DNA of 28,213 bases from an uncultured Blautia sp. (GTDB lineage Bacteria; Bacillota; Clostridia; Lachnospirales; Lachnospiraceae). Under the pieces are notes generated by a model. That model saw nothing but the letters and a program-made list of their open reading frames with translations, did no database searches and was not told the origin of the DNA. The stretch is taken from positions 1 to 28,213 of the forward strand of contig CABSEJ010000023.1 of the NCBI GenBank assembly GCA_902476765.1. The letters are read 5' to 3'. This document shows, piece by piece, positions 14,812 through 22,511 of this stretch. Position 1 is the first letter of the stretch. Each line of letters begins with the position of its first letter. The position numbers and the translations under genes were made by a program.

Positions 14812-17376
14812 ATGAAAAAGCAGAAATCCATCCAAAAAACTTTAAGCAGCCGGAGCTTTCGGGCTAACCGGAATCGGAATCTGGTGGCTGTCTTTGCCAT
14901 CATACTTACGGCCATGATGTTTACCTCCCTGTTCGTACTGTCTCAGAGTATGGTAAAAAATATGCAGGACATGAATTTTCAGCAGGCCGGGTATAACAGC
15001 CATTTAAGCTCAGGGTCTCTCACAGAGGGAGACATGGAGAAAATTGTGGCCCATGAATCGGTCAGGGATTGGGGAAAAAGTATTGTCATAGGCATTGGGG
15101 AGAATAAGGAGCTGAACGGACGGCAGGTAGAAATCCGGTACGGAGATGAAAATTACGCAAAATCTGCATTTTCTTATCCCACAACCGGAAAAATGCCGGA
15201 ACAGGAAAATGAAATTGCCCTGGATACCATTACCTTGGATAAGCTGGGACTGCCCTATAAAGTCGGCCAGGAAATTACCCTGCAGTGGCGCAGAGACTTA
15301 AACAGCCAGGAATATACGGAGGGTCATTTTATCCTTTCCGGCTATTGGGAGGGAAATGACGCAGCCATGGCAAGTATGGCGTGGGTATCAGAAGCTTTTG
15401 TAAAAAAAGAGTGTGCAGGAATCCGGCAGGAGGAACAGTTGGAGAAGGGACAGGTTTTAGGAACCGGTATGCTCCACCTGAATCTTTACAGCCATAAAAA
15501 CCTGGAACAGCAGGCAGAGCAGATATTAGCGGATACCGGTCTTACCCAGGCTTCACTTTTCGTAAATATGGCCTATGAGTCTACCATGAACCAGAATATT
15601 ATCCGTGAAGTGATTCCCATGGCTATCTGTATGGTACTGGTGTTTGCCAGCGGTTATCTGATTATCTACAATATTTTTCAGATTTCTGTTGCCGGTGATA
15701 TTCGGTTTTACGGCAGACTGAAAACTCTTGGAGCTTCAAGAAAGCAGATAAAGAAAATCCTTTACGGTCAGGCCAACCGTCTTTCTCTCATAGGAATCCC
15801 GCTGGGACTTTTGACAGGCTATTTTCTGGGAGCTGTTTTGACTCCTTTTATGATTAGCGGAACCATAGAGAAGGCAAAAATATCGGTAAATCCCTATGTT
15901 TTTATAGGTTCTGCCCTGTTTACCTATATAACAGTGCTGGTTTCTTGCAGAAAGCCGGCTAAAATCGCCGGAAAGGTTTCTCCTATGGAGGCTTTGCGGT
16001 ATACGGATGCTCAGACTGCAGGTAAAAGGAAAACCAAGAAAACCACGGAGGGTGCAAGGATTTCTAAAATGGCTCTGGCTAACTTGGGGAGAAATAAGAA
16101 ACGGACAGTGACGGTTATCTGCTCTTTGACCCTGGGGCTGGTGCTGCTGTCCTGTATCTATGCAAAAAACGCCAGCTTTGACATAGACAAATATATGAGC
16201 CAGAAGGTAATCAGTGATTACGAGGTGGAGGACAGCTCTATTTCTTCGGTATTTGGAATCTATAATCCTTACGGCACCACGATTTCTCCTAAATTGGTAG
16301 AGAATATCCGGCAGCTTCCGGGACTGGAGGCAGAAGGAAATCTATATTCCCAGGTATTTACCCATGAAATTGGGGACTCTGCTTTGAAAAATATTCAAGC
16401 CTATTATAATGCAGAGGACAGACTGGCTTACATTGAGGCTACAGATGCAGGGCTGGCGGAAAGCTATCAGGATATGATTGAAAGCGGCCGGTGTACATCT
16501 GTTCTTTACGGTATTGACGGCCTTATACTAGATACCTTTGAAAGGGATAACCGGATGGTAGATGGAAATTTTGATAAAGAAAAATTCTTGTCCGGGGATT
16601 ATGTTGTTGTGGGGGCTGCTTCCGGAACAGAGGCAGGTGAGGAGGAAACACAGCCTACCTATTCTGTAGGAGATGTGGTGGACTTAGGAGAAAAACAGTA
16701 TGAGGTAATGGGAATTGTAGAGGAAATACCTACTATTACAGAAGGAAGGAACAGCGATGTAGAAAATTTCCTTTCTTTCTACCTTCCGGCAGAAACTTTC
16801 CGTAAAATGTATCCGGAGAATACCCTGCGAAAATTGTTTTTCAATGTAGAGGAAAGCAGTTATTCCCAGACAGAGGAAATGCTGGAGAATTATCGGGAAA
16901 AAGAGGATAAAAGCCTGAACTACACCTGCAAGTCCACCCTGGTGGAGCATTATAAAGAACAGACACGGGCCAATACGGTTATGGGGTTTGCCATCAGCCT
17001 TATTATCGCTTTGGTTGGTATCCTGAATTTTATCAATTCCATGGTAACGGCTATTGTGTCCAGGAGAAAAGAATTTGCCATGATACAAAGCATAGGAATG
17101 ACAAAAAGACAGCTCCGGCGTATGCTTATTGATGAAGGCTTGTATTACGCTGGCAGCACCCTTCTGGCTTCCTATGTACTAGGCGCCCTGGCTGTGGCCG
17201 TAGGCGTCAGAATGATGGTGGCAGAGGAGTGGACCTCAACCTTCCATTTCACCCTTTTGCCTTTGGCCATCTGCACGCCAATCCTCCTTGTTTTTGCCAT
17301 CGTTATTCCTTATATCTGCTTTAAGAATTTGGAAAAGCAAAGTTTGGTAGAAAGGCTCAGGGAAGCGGATTCCTGA
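14812..17376 (+). CDS. Large FtsX/MacB-type ABC permease
   Basis: An 854-residue membrane protein with the layout of lipoprotein- or peptide-type exporters: a first membrane segment at about 25-45, a large extracytoplasmic domain to about 268, then a first FtsX domain of three segments (about 270-395) containing RFYGRLKTLGASRKQIKKIL. A new membrane segment near 425-445 precedes a second extracytoplasmic domain, and a second FtsX domain (about 720-850) contains RRKEFAMIQSIGMTKRQLRR. The duplicated FtsX units with arginine-rich coupling helices are visible. It is translationally close to its ATPase (11 bp). Its stop lies only six bases from the stop of the oppositely oriented MATE remnant, so no terminator separates them. 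Confidence 0.92.
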   Translation: MKKQKSIQKTLSSRSFRANRNRNLVAVFAIILTAMMFTSLFVLSQSMVKNMQDMNFQQAGYNSHLSSGSLTEGDMEKIVAHESVRDWGKSIVIGIGENKELNGRQVEIRYGDENYAKSAFSYPTTGKMPEQENEIALDTITLDKLGLPYKVGQEITLQWRRDLNSQEYTEGHFILSGYWEGNDAAMASMAWVSEAFVKKECAGIRQEEQLEKGQVLGTGMLHLNLYSHKNLEQQAEQILADTGLTQASLFVNMAYESTMNQNIIREVIPMAICMVLVFASGYLIIYNIFQISVAGDIRFYGRLKTLGASRKQIKKILYGQANRLSLIGIPLGLLTGYFLGAVLTPFMISGTIEKAKISVNPYVFIGSALFTYITVLVSCRKPAKIAGKVSPMEALRYTDAQTAGKRKTKKTTEGARISKMALANLGRNKKRTVTVICSLTLGLVLLSCIYAKNASFDIDKYMSQKVISDYEVEDSSISSVFGIYNPYGTTISPKLVENIRQLPGLEAEGNLYSQVFTHEIGDSALKNIQAYYNAEDRLAYIEATDAGLAESYQDMIESGRCTSVLYGIDGLILDTFERDNRMVDGNFDKEKFLSGDYVVVGAASGTEAGEEETQPTYSVGDVVDLGEKQYEVMGIVEEIPTITEGRNSDVENFLSFYLPAETFRKMYPENTLRKLFFNVEESSYSQTEEMLENYREKEDKSLNYTCKSTLVEHYKEQTRANTVMGFAISLIIALVGILNFINSMVTAIVSRRKEFAMIQSIGMTKRQLRRMLIDEGLYYAGSTLLASYVLGALAVAVGVRMMVAEEWTSTFHFTLLPLAICTPILLVFAIVIPYICFKNLEKQSLVERLREADS

Positions 17377-17382
17377 TAGGGC

Positions 17383-18342
17383 TTACGCCTTTGCCTTTGT
17401 TTTTTTGTTTATCACTATGATACATATAAGGATTAAATATAAATCTGCGGTCAGCCAGGCGCCTGGTTCGGCGAAAAACAGGAGCTGTTCCCATATTTTG
17501 GACAGAAACAAGGCTATACTGATACGACCCAGACATTCCATGATTCCGGAAACCATTACTGCAATCCCTTGTCCCAGCCCCTGAAGGATACTCCGAAATC
17601 CGTTTAATAAGTATAAGCCAGGCAGAGTGAAGCTTAAAATACTTAAATAATGGTAGGCAACATCCATAACTGCCGAAGCGTTTTCGGCTGTTGTGGAGAT
17701 GAAAAGTCCCAGCAGAAATTTTCCGAATATAGTGGTAATCAGACCTACAAGAATAGCTAAGGCAAAGGAAATGAGAACAATACTTTTCATGCCTTTGCGT
17801 ATCCGTTGATAGTTTTGGGCTCCATAATTTTGGGCCATATAAGTGGTTACTGCGTAGCCAAAAGCAATAGAAGAGCTTTCCAGTAACCCGTATAATTTGT
17901 TGGTAGCAGTAAATCCGGCCACATAGATAAAACCATGCAGATTGATTGCTGTCTGCAGTATCATTCCGCTTATAGCAATAAACGTCTGCTGCAAAGCCAT
18001 GGAAGCACCAAGGGTACATAAGGCTTTTATGATTCTGAAATCTAATTCCCAATCCTCACGAGACAGTTTAAGAGGTAATTTTAACAGCCGGCATAGGCAG
18101 TAGATAAAGGCAATCATCTGGGCTGCCACTGTGGCTATGGCTGCGCCTATGATACCCCAATGAAATACAAATACAAAGAGGCAGTCTAAAATAATGTTGG
18201 TAAAGGCTGCTATGGCAATAGCGATTAAAGGTGTTTTTCCGTCTCCGAAGGCCCGCAGGATTGCAGAAGCCATGTTGTATATAAGAAGTATCTGAAATAA
18301 TATAAAAATAGTCTCGGAAACAGGGGCTGTTTTTTGCGCTCC
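17383..18342 (-). pseudogene. MATE-family efflux protein, N-terminal part lost
   Basis: The minus-strand frame encodes the C-terminal two thirds of a MATE (multidrug and toxin extrusion) cation antiporter: YNMASAILRAFGDGKTPL, followed by about seven membrane segments containing FTATNKLYGLLESSSIAFGY and LLNGFRSILQGLGQG. Full-length members are about 450 residues; here the frame is open only to 18342, where an in-frame TGA stops it. The first in-frame ATG (18273) lies inside a membrane segment and lacks a ribosome site. The first 130-150 residues expected upstream are absent and are replaced by unrelated sequence before the acylphosphatase gene. It is therefore a deletion remnant. The 3' end is intact. 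Confidence 0.82.
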
Positions 18343-18387
18343 TCACCGGGTGAAAATGGGAGGCACGATTTCTTTTTTTGATAAAAA

Positions 18388-18416
18388 GTGACGGATTTTA
18401 TTACTTGTGTTACAAT
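18388..18416 (+). promoter_or_regulatory. Possible promoter of the acylphosphatase gene
   Basis: GTGACG (18388-18393), a 17-bp spacer and TACAAT (18411-18416). A short open frame from the same GTG to a TAA at 18504 (38 codons, containing VVNEADVLRIMKSQGKNFQR) has no ribosome site. It could be a scrap of the 3' end of another gene, or simply leader. Confidence 0.35.
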
Positions 18417-18516
18417 ACAAAAAGAGGAATCCAATAGCCATGTGGTAAATGAGGCAGATGTTCTGCGGATTATGAAATCCCAGGGCAAAAATTTCCAGAG
18501 GTAAGCGGGAGGAAAA

Positions 18517-18786
18517 ATGGAAAAAATCAGGAAGCATTTTATATTTTCCGGCAGGGTTCAGGGAGTGGGATTTCGCTACCGCTCCATGCATATAGCTCAG
18601 ATGCTGGGCCTTACAGGCTGGGTAAAAAATAACTGGGATGGAGATGTAGAGATGGAAGTACAGGGCAGGAGAGAGGATATAGAAAAATTGGTTTCTCTTC
18701 TCCATGAACAACGGTTCATCTGGATTGAAAGAATAGAATCCAAAGAGATTCCCGTAATAAAGGAAAGCAGTTTCTTTATTCGGTAA
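18517..18786 (+). CDS. acyP: Acylphosphatase
   Basis: A small cytoplasmic enzyme that hydrolyses carboxyl-phosphate bonds such as that in acetyl phosphate. At 89 residues it has the standard length. The signature GRVQGVGFR (residues 12-20, with the phosphate-binding arginine) and GWVKNNWDGDVEMEVQG (with the catalytic asparagine) are intact. The ribosome site GGGAGG at 18506-18511 is well placed. It lies between two decaying genes (MATE and YjbR) and may once have been part of a longer transcription unit. Biological role in bacteria is unclear in general. Confidence 0.93.
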   Translation: MEKIRKHFIFSGRVQGVGFRYRSMHIAQMLGLTGWVKNNWDGDVEMEVQGRREDIEKLVSLLHEQRFIWIERIESKEIPVIKESSFFIR

Positions 18787-18805
18787 GACAGGGGGCGGAG
18801 CAGCT

Positions 18806-18924
18806 ATGAGAACACGGGAAGAAGCGGCGGCATAGAACACTGGAATTCCATTATTCTGGATGGCAGTATACCGGAAGAGAAGGTTCGGCAGATGATTGGG
18901 GAAAGCTATGATTTGGTACAGTGA
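18806..18924 (+). pseudogene. MmcQ/YjbR-family gene with its middle deleted
   Basis: Both ends of a YjbR-like gene (a small DNA-binding-fold family of unknown function, about 115-120 residues) survive. After a GGGGGCGG site, an ATG at 18806 starts MRTREEAAA, typical of the family's first helix, and then a TAG is met. From 18839 another frame reads HWNSIILDGSIPEEKVRQMI and nine more codons to the stop at 18924, the typical C-terminus. Only about 119 of an expected 350 or so bases remain, so roughly 230 bases of coding sequence are gone. The C-terminal match is clear; the N-terminal match rests on nine residues. Confidence 0.65.
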
Positions 18925-18930
18925 AAAAAC

Positions 18931-18959
18931 TTTACAAATATTCCCATACATGATATTCT
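18931..18959 (+). promoter_or_regulatory. Promoter of the MFS leader and gene
   Basis: TTTACA (18931-18936), a 17-bp spacer and TATTCT (18954-18959). The transcript would begin near 18966, right at the TGTACA inverted repeat, and carry a leader of about 285 bases before the MFS start. Confidence 0.5.
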
Positions 18960-18967
18960 ATACCTCA

Positions 18968-19002
18968 AGTGTACAAGCGGCGTTTGATTCTTTGTACACT
19001 GA
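18968..19002. repeat. TGTACA inverted repeat, operator- or hairpin-like
   Basis: AGTGTACAA (18968-18976) and TTGTACACT (18992-19000) are perfect complements around a 15-base loop. A third GTACA half follows at 19005-19009. The right part belongs to the 22-bp motif also found at 11-32. It overlaps the predicted transcription start, so it may be an operator or a 5' hairpin. Confidence 0.5.
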
Positions 19003-19026
19003 GAGTACACAGTTTTGAGAAAAGGA

Positions 19027-19250
19027 GGGCGCACAGATGGGTTGGAAAACACCGTTTCTGATGATAAAAAAAGGAAACTTTTTTGGTGTTCAGGCTATAA
19101 GTGCGCCCATTTTCAGGTAAAAACAGGTCTGAAAATCTAAAATAAATCTTTGGAGACGTTTCTTTTCTATGGAATGATGTGATTTTAGAAAGAGCGGCTT
19201 TCCATCTGAAAATGGGCATTATTCTATGTTTAACAAGAGAGGATAATGCT
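19027..19250 (+). promoter_or_regulatory. Candidate leader-peptide attenuator of the MFS gene
   Basis: The leader contains overlapping complementary segments. GGGCGCAC (19027-19034, touching the leader ribosome site) pairs with GTGCGCCC (19101-19108). GCCCATTTTCAG (19105-19116) pairs with either CTGAAAAT (19129-19136) or CTGAAAATGGGC (19206-19217, perfect 12 bp). GCATTAT (19216-19222) pairs with ATAATGC (19243-19249), placing the MFS ribosome site in the loop. Because segments are shared, the pairings exclude each other, and a ribosome at the end of the leader ORF would cover 19105-19116. This is the logic of translation-controlled attenuation; the function is inferred. Confidence 0.5.
19037..19120 (+). 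CDS. 27-residue leader peptide upstream of the MFS exporter
   Basis: A short ORF starts MGWKTPFLMIKKGNFFGVQA and ends AISAPIFR before the stop. It has an almost perfect ribosome site (AAAGGAGGG, 19021-19029) seven bases before its ATG, better than that of the MFS gene. It has no signal peptide and no recognised family. Its last codons lie in a segment that can form two alternative stems with downstream leader sequence, so it is more likely a regulatory leader whose translation or stalling controls the exporter than a functional small protein. The 131-base gap between its stop and the MFS ATG (19251) contains no other good ORF. Confidence 0.5.
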   Translation: MGWKTPFLMIKKGNFFGVQAISAPIFR

Positions 19251-20498
19251 ATGAATATCAAAAAACAAATTCGCAGTTTATATTTTTATGAGATTATCAG
19301 CGGTCTGCAGATTGTGGATGCTGTCTGGGTATTTTTTCTGCTGGATAGAGGTTTCTCTTTGACCCAGGTAGGAATTGCAGAAGGTGTATTTCACGGAGTC
19401 AGTATGTGCTTTGAGATTCCCAGCGGAATGATTTCCGATACTTTGGGAAGAAGGCGTACCCTTATGGCGGCAGGACTTATGTCCGCAGTGTCTGCTTTGT
19501 GTATGCTGGTGTCCGGAAGCTTTTTTCTCATACTGGTTTCTATGGGACTAAATGCCATAAGCTACAATCTGGTTTCCGGCACCAGGGAAGCTCTTACTTA
19601 TGACAGCCTGCTGGAAGTAGGACAGCAGGAAAGGTATTTGAAGGTATCTTCCCGCCAGGATTTTATCTACCAGGGAATGTTTGCCGTGACTAGTCTTATG
19701 AGCCTTGTGACAGTAACTCTGGGCTATGAAAAATCTTATCTTTTAGCAGTGTTTCGGGGGTTGCTGTGTTTTTTTGCAGCAGCAACCTTAACAGAAGCAA
19801 GGATAAAGCCTGTGACAGGGCATGAGATTAGAACTGATGCCAGAGAAGCAGCAGAGATTGACATAAAGAGAAAGGCTGATAAAAGAAGCAATAGTCTGGG
19901 TCTGATATTCCGGGAAATCGGAAATCATTTTTTACAGGCTCTGAAACTGCTGCGGAATCATAAAACCGTGGCCGGGAGAATGAGTCTTGTGGCATTGATT
20001 TCATCCGGAGATTATATTGTCTATATGATGCTGCAGGAACATTTGGTGGCAGTAGGGCTCTCTCCGGAATTTCTGGGGATTCCTCTGTTAATGATTTCTC
20101 TATGTACCATGGCCGGAGCCCTGCTGGCAGAGAAAACAGCCGGCTTATCTCTGAAGAAAGTCAGCATGATAGGCGGTCTGGGAGGAGGGATTTTTCTGGC
20201 TTTAAGCGGTGGAAACAGCCTCATTCTATGTGTGCTGGCAGCAGGGGCCGCCCATTGCCTGGGAGAGGTGACGGTTCTTCGAATGGAAAGTGAAAATCAA
20301 AAAACCTTTGAAAGCAGTTTCCGGGCTACTATGGTGTCCGTGGGCAGCATGTTTTACAGTATTGTCATGACGGTTTTAAGCCCAATATCCGGGCTTATAG
20401 CAGAGAAAACCTCTATGCTGGGAGCTTTTCTCTGCCTGGGAATCCTGACCGCTTTGGGAGCACTTTATTTCATATTATCAGGTCTTAGCGAGCCATAG
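19251..20498 (+). CDS. Major facilitator superfamily exporter
   Basis: A 415-residue membrane transporter with about 12 hydrophobic segments and a basic central loop (about 190-215). MFS motif A is seen as GMISDTLGRRRTL in the loop between segments 2 and 3. The N-terminus (SLYFYEIISGLQIVDAVWVF) resembles the drug-efflux and macrolide-exporter branch of the superfamily. An upstream in-frame start at 19179 was rejected: the ATG at 19251 has AGAGAGG eight bases ahead and begins at the usual position before segment 1. It is preceded by a leader peptide and alternative hairpins, a design common for inducible antibiotic-resistance genes. The substrate is unknown. The last codons overlap nothing essential on the other strand. 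Confidence 0.88.
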   Translation: MNIKKQIRSLYFYEIISGLQIVDAVWVFFLLDRGFSLTQVGIAEGVFHGVSMCFEIPSGMISDTLGRRRTLMAAGLMSAVSALCMLVSGSFFLILVSMGLNAISYNLVSGTREALTYDSLLEVGQQERYLKVSSRQDFIYQGMFAVTSLMSLVTVTLGYEKSYLLAVFRGLLCFFAAATLTEARIKPVTGHEIRTDAREAAEIDIKRKADKRSNSLGLIFREIGNHFLQALKLLRNHKTVAGRMSLVALISSGDYIVYMMLQEHLVAVGLSPEFLGIPLLMISLCTMAGALLAEKTAGLSLKKVSMIGGLGGGIFLALSGGNSLILCVLAAGAAHCLGEVTVLRMESENQKTFESSFRATMVSVGSMFYSIVMTVLSPISGLIAEKTSMLGAFLCLGILTALGALYFILSGLSEP

Positions 20499-20607
20499 AA
20501 ACAGCTTCAGCCATAACACGCTTTTCGTTGCATCGCTTTGCCATTTGATATGCATATTCAAAATGCCCGGCGCTGGTCATTTAGGACAAAGGATAGTGGG
20601 GGAAGTG

Positions 20608-20988
20608 TTAGGCCTTCTGCTCCTGTATAGGTTTGCACACGTCAATCCAGTCTATGGAGTGGGAGAGCTGTTCCAGCTGGGAACAGGTAAGCTGGATAGC
20701 GGAATTATCGCTTTCTGCCGCTGGAAATACGGTGGGAAAGCGTTTCATGGATATATCCAGATAAACCTGGGCTCCCTCCGGATTAGCAAAGGGACATACG
20801 CCTCCTACGCCGTGGCCGGTGAAGGCTTCCACGTCTTCTCTGGCCAGCATTCTGGCTTTCATGCCGAAAAAATGCTTAAATTTACTGTTGTCAATTTTCT
20901 GGTCCCCGGCTGTAACCACCAGTATGGCATGGGTTCTGTCCTGGCTGTAAAAGGCCAGGGTTTTGGCAATTCTTGGCAGGGGGCTCAA
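20608..20988 (-). pseudogene. YbaK/EbsC-type aminoacyl-tRNA deacylase, N-terminus missing
   Basis: YbaK/ProX-like proteins hydrolyse mischarged tRNAs such as Cys- or Ala-tRNA(Pro). The minus-strand frame encodes RIAKTLAFY, then VTAGDQKIDNSKFKHFFGMK, the signature GHGVGGVCPFA and VYLDISMKRF, with the usual end IDVCK. Intact members are about 155-165 residues and have about 35 residues before RIAKTL; here only six residues precede it from a TTG, with no ribosome site, and upstream in-frame sequence to a stop near 21020 does not resemble the family. The gene appears 5'-truncated by deletion. A shorter functional form from a non-ATG start cannot be excluded. The gap 20499-20607 shows no convincing gene. 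Confidence 0.72.
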
Positions 20989-21086
20989 TAGGAAATCAAG
21001 GAAAGAGTCTGTAGCAAATCACAGGCGGGCATGGTACAATAAATTATCAGAAAATCGTGCATGGCTGCTTTTATGGAGGAATGCTT

Positions 21087-21743
21087 ATGTTGTATGTGAT
21101 TTGGGCGGTGCTGGTCATCCCGGTAATCGCTGTGGGTATGATACTGCACTTTAAAATAAAGGAGTGGGGATATGGAAGGTGGAATATTCTTCCTAAATGC
21201 CTGTCTACCTGGATGGTAGTCTGCACCGGAATCCTGGGGCTTTGGGCCAGAGGAGACGGGGAAGGAATGGGAAAAACATGGATATTGGCAGCTCTGGTGC
21301 TTTTTCTTCTGGCTGACGGCTTTTTAGAGTTGAATTTTTTTGTGGGAATGGGCGTTTTCGGTGTGGGACATTTGCTGCTTGTGGGATGGTTCCTGGCCAG
21401 AGGAGTGTACAGTCCGATAAGCCTGCTCATATGGCTGCTTTTTATGGGAGCTTCTCTTTGGCTGTTTCGCAAAGAGCTTTTTGGAGGACAAAAGAATCCC
21501 ATGCTGTACGCTATGATTTTATATCCGGCTATCCTCATGGGAATGGCGGCTATTGCAGTTATGCTGCCTTTTCAGCTCGGAAATTTTTATATTTGGACTG
21601 CTGTGGGGGCCTTATTGTTTGTAGTGTCGGATATGATGGTAGGAAAAGGATTTTTCAGGAAGCTGTCTAAACCGGCAGATTACACAGCCCTGAGTCTGTA
21701 CTACATGGGAATTTTCTGTTTGTCTATGATTACCTGGATGTAA
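21087..21743 (+). CDS. YhhN/TMEM86-family membrane protein (lysoplasmalogenase-like)
   Basis: A 218-residue protein with seven to eight hydrophobic segments. Markers of the YhhN family are KCLSTWMVV near residue 40, LLADGFLEL followed by GVFGVGHLLLVGWF, GALLFVVSDMMVGKGFF and LYYMGIFCLSMI at the end. The acidic residues in the D-G-F-L-E and S-D-M-M segments are those proposed to be catalytic. Characterised members cleave the vinyl-ether bond of lysoplasmalogens, lipids found in many anaerobic clostridia, so the role fits the host. Of three possible ATGs (21057, 21081, 21087) the last has TGGAGGA at the right distance. The upstream neighbour is the truncated deacylase on the opposite strand. 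Confidence 0.82.
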   Translation: MLYVIWAVLVIPVIAVGMILHFKIKEWGYGRWNILPKCLSTWMVVCTGILGLWARGDGEGMGKTWILAALVLFLLADGFLELNFFVGMGVFGVGHLLLVGWFLARGVYSPISLLIWLLFMGASLWLFRKELFGGQKNPMLYAMILYPAILMGMAAIAVMLPFQLGNFYIWTAVGALLFVVSDMMVGKGFFRKLSKPADYTALSLYYMGIFCLSMITWM

Positions 21744-21836
21744 GCAAGGGCCTTATTACAGGACGGAACAATAAGTTGACGAATTAGGCAAAAGAAGCAG
21801 AGGCTGACAAGATTAGAAAAAAGAAAGGAACAGACC

Positions 21837-22511
21837 ATGAGACTACTGATAGCAGAAGATGAGAAATCCCTGGCAAAGGCCCTGGGAGTTATTTTAGAAA
21901 AAAGCGGATACTCCGCAGACCAGGTATATGACGGTATCAGCGCCCTGGAATATTTAGAAACCGGGAACTACGACGGCATGATACTGGATATTATGATGCC
22001 TGGAATGGATGGGCTTACGGTGTTGCGGAAAATACGGGAACAGGGCAGCAGGCTTCCGGTACTGCTTCTTACGGCCAAGGCAGAAGTGGATGACAAGGTG
22101 GAGGGGCTGGACAGCGGAGCCAATGATTACCTGACGAAGCCCTTTGCCCCAAAGGAGCTGCTGGCCAGAATCCGGGCTATGACCAGGAACCAGGCAGCAG
22201 GGGACTCTGTGCTGAAAGTGGGAAATGTTACCCTGAATCGGGCTACCTATGAATTGTCCTCACCGGAGGGCTGTTTTAGTTTGACTAATAAAGAGTTTCA
22301 GGTTATGGAGCTTTTAATGAGCAATCCCAGAAATCTGATTCCCACAGAACGGATTTTGGAAAAAATATGGGGATATGAGGGCAAGACGGAAATTAATGTG
22401 GTCTGGGTCTATATTTCTTATTTGAGGAAAAAGCTGGTGAAGCTGAAGGCAGATATACAGATAAAGGCCAGCAGAAATGCAGGCTATTATCTGGAGGCAA
22501 GGGATGATTAG
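21837..22511 (+). CDS. OmpR/PhoB-family response regulator
   Basis: A 224-residue two-component regulator. The receiver domain has Glu7-Asp8, the phosphorylated Asp51 in ILDIMMPGMDG, Thr79 in LLLTAKAE and Lys101 in DYLTKPF. The C-terminal winged helix spans about 126-221 (SLTNKEFQVMELLMSNPRNL, then INVVWVYISYLRKKL). It overlaps the start of the histidine kinase gene by eight bases, so the two are coupled. Likely targets are its own genes and the ABC transporter at 25331, whose promoter has a 10-bp-spaced direct repeat typical of OmpR-type sites. The start follows GAAAGGA with a spacer of about nine bases. Confidence 0.93.
   Translation: MRLLIAEDEKSLAKALGVILEKSGYSADQVYDGISALEYLETGNYDGMILDIMMPGMDGLTVLRKIREQGSRLPVLLLTAKAEVDDKVEGLDSGANDYLTKPFAPKELLARIRAMTRNQAAGDSVLKVGNVTLNRATYELSSPEGCFSLTNKEFQVMELLMSNPRNLIPTERILEKIWGYEGKTEINVVWVYISYLRKKLVKLKADIQIKASRNAGYYLEARDD

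Noticed and set aside
17357..18052. 231-codon minus-strand frame in the MATE region
   Set aside because: Different phase from the MATE frame and without family features; shadow of the remnant.
20485..20580. 31-codon minus-strand frame overlapping the 3' end of the MFS gene (contains GHFEYAYQMAKRCNEK)
   Set aside because: It looks somewhat protein-like but has no ribosome site and overlaps the MFS coding end; too little to call even a relic.
20545..20991. 148-codon plus-strand frame
   Set aside because: It is the complement of the YbaK-type frame, whose family motifs are on the minus strand.
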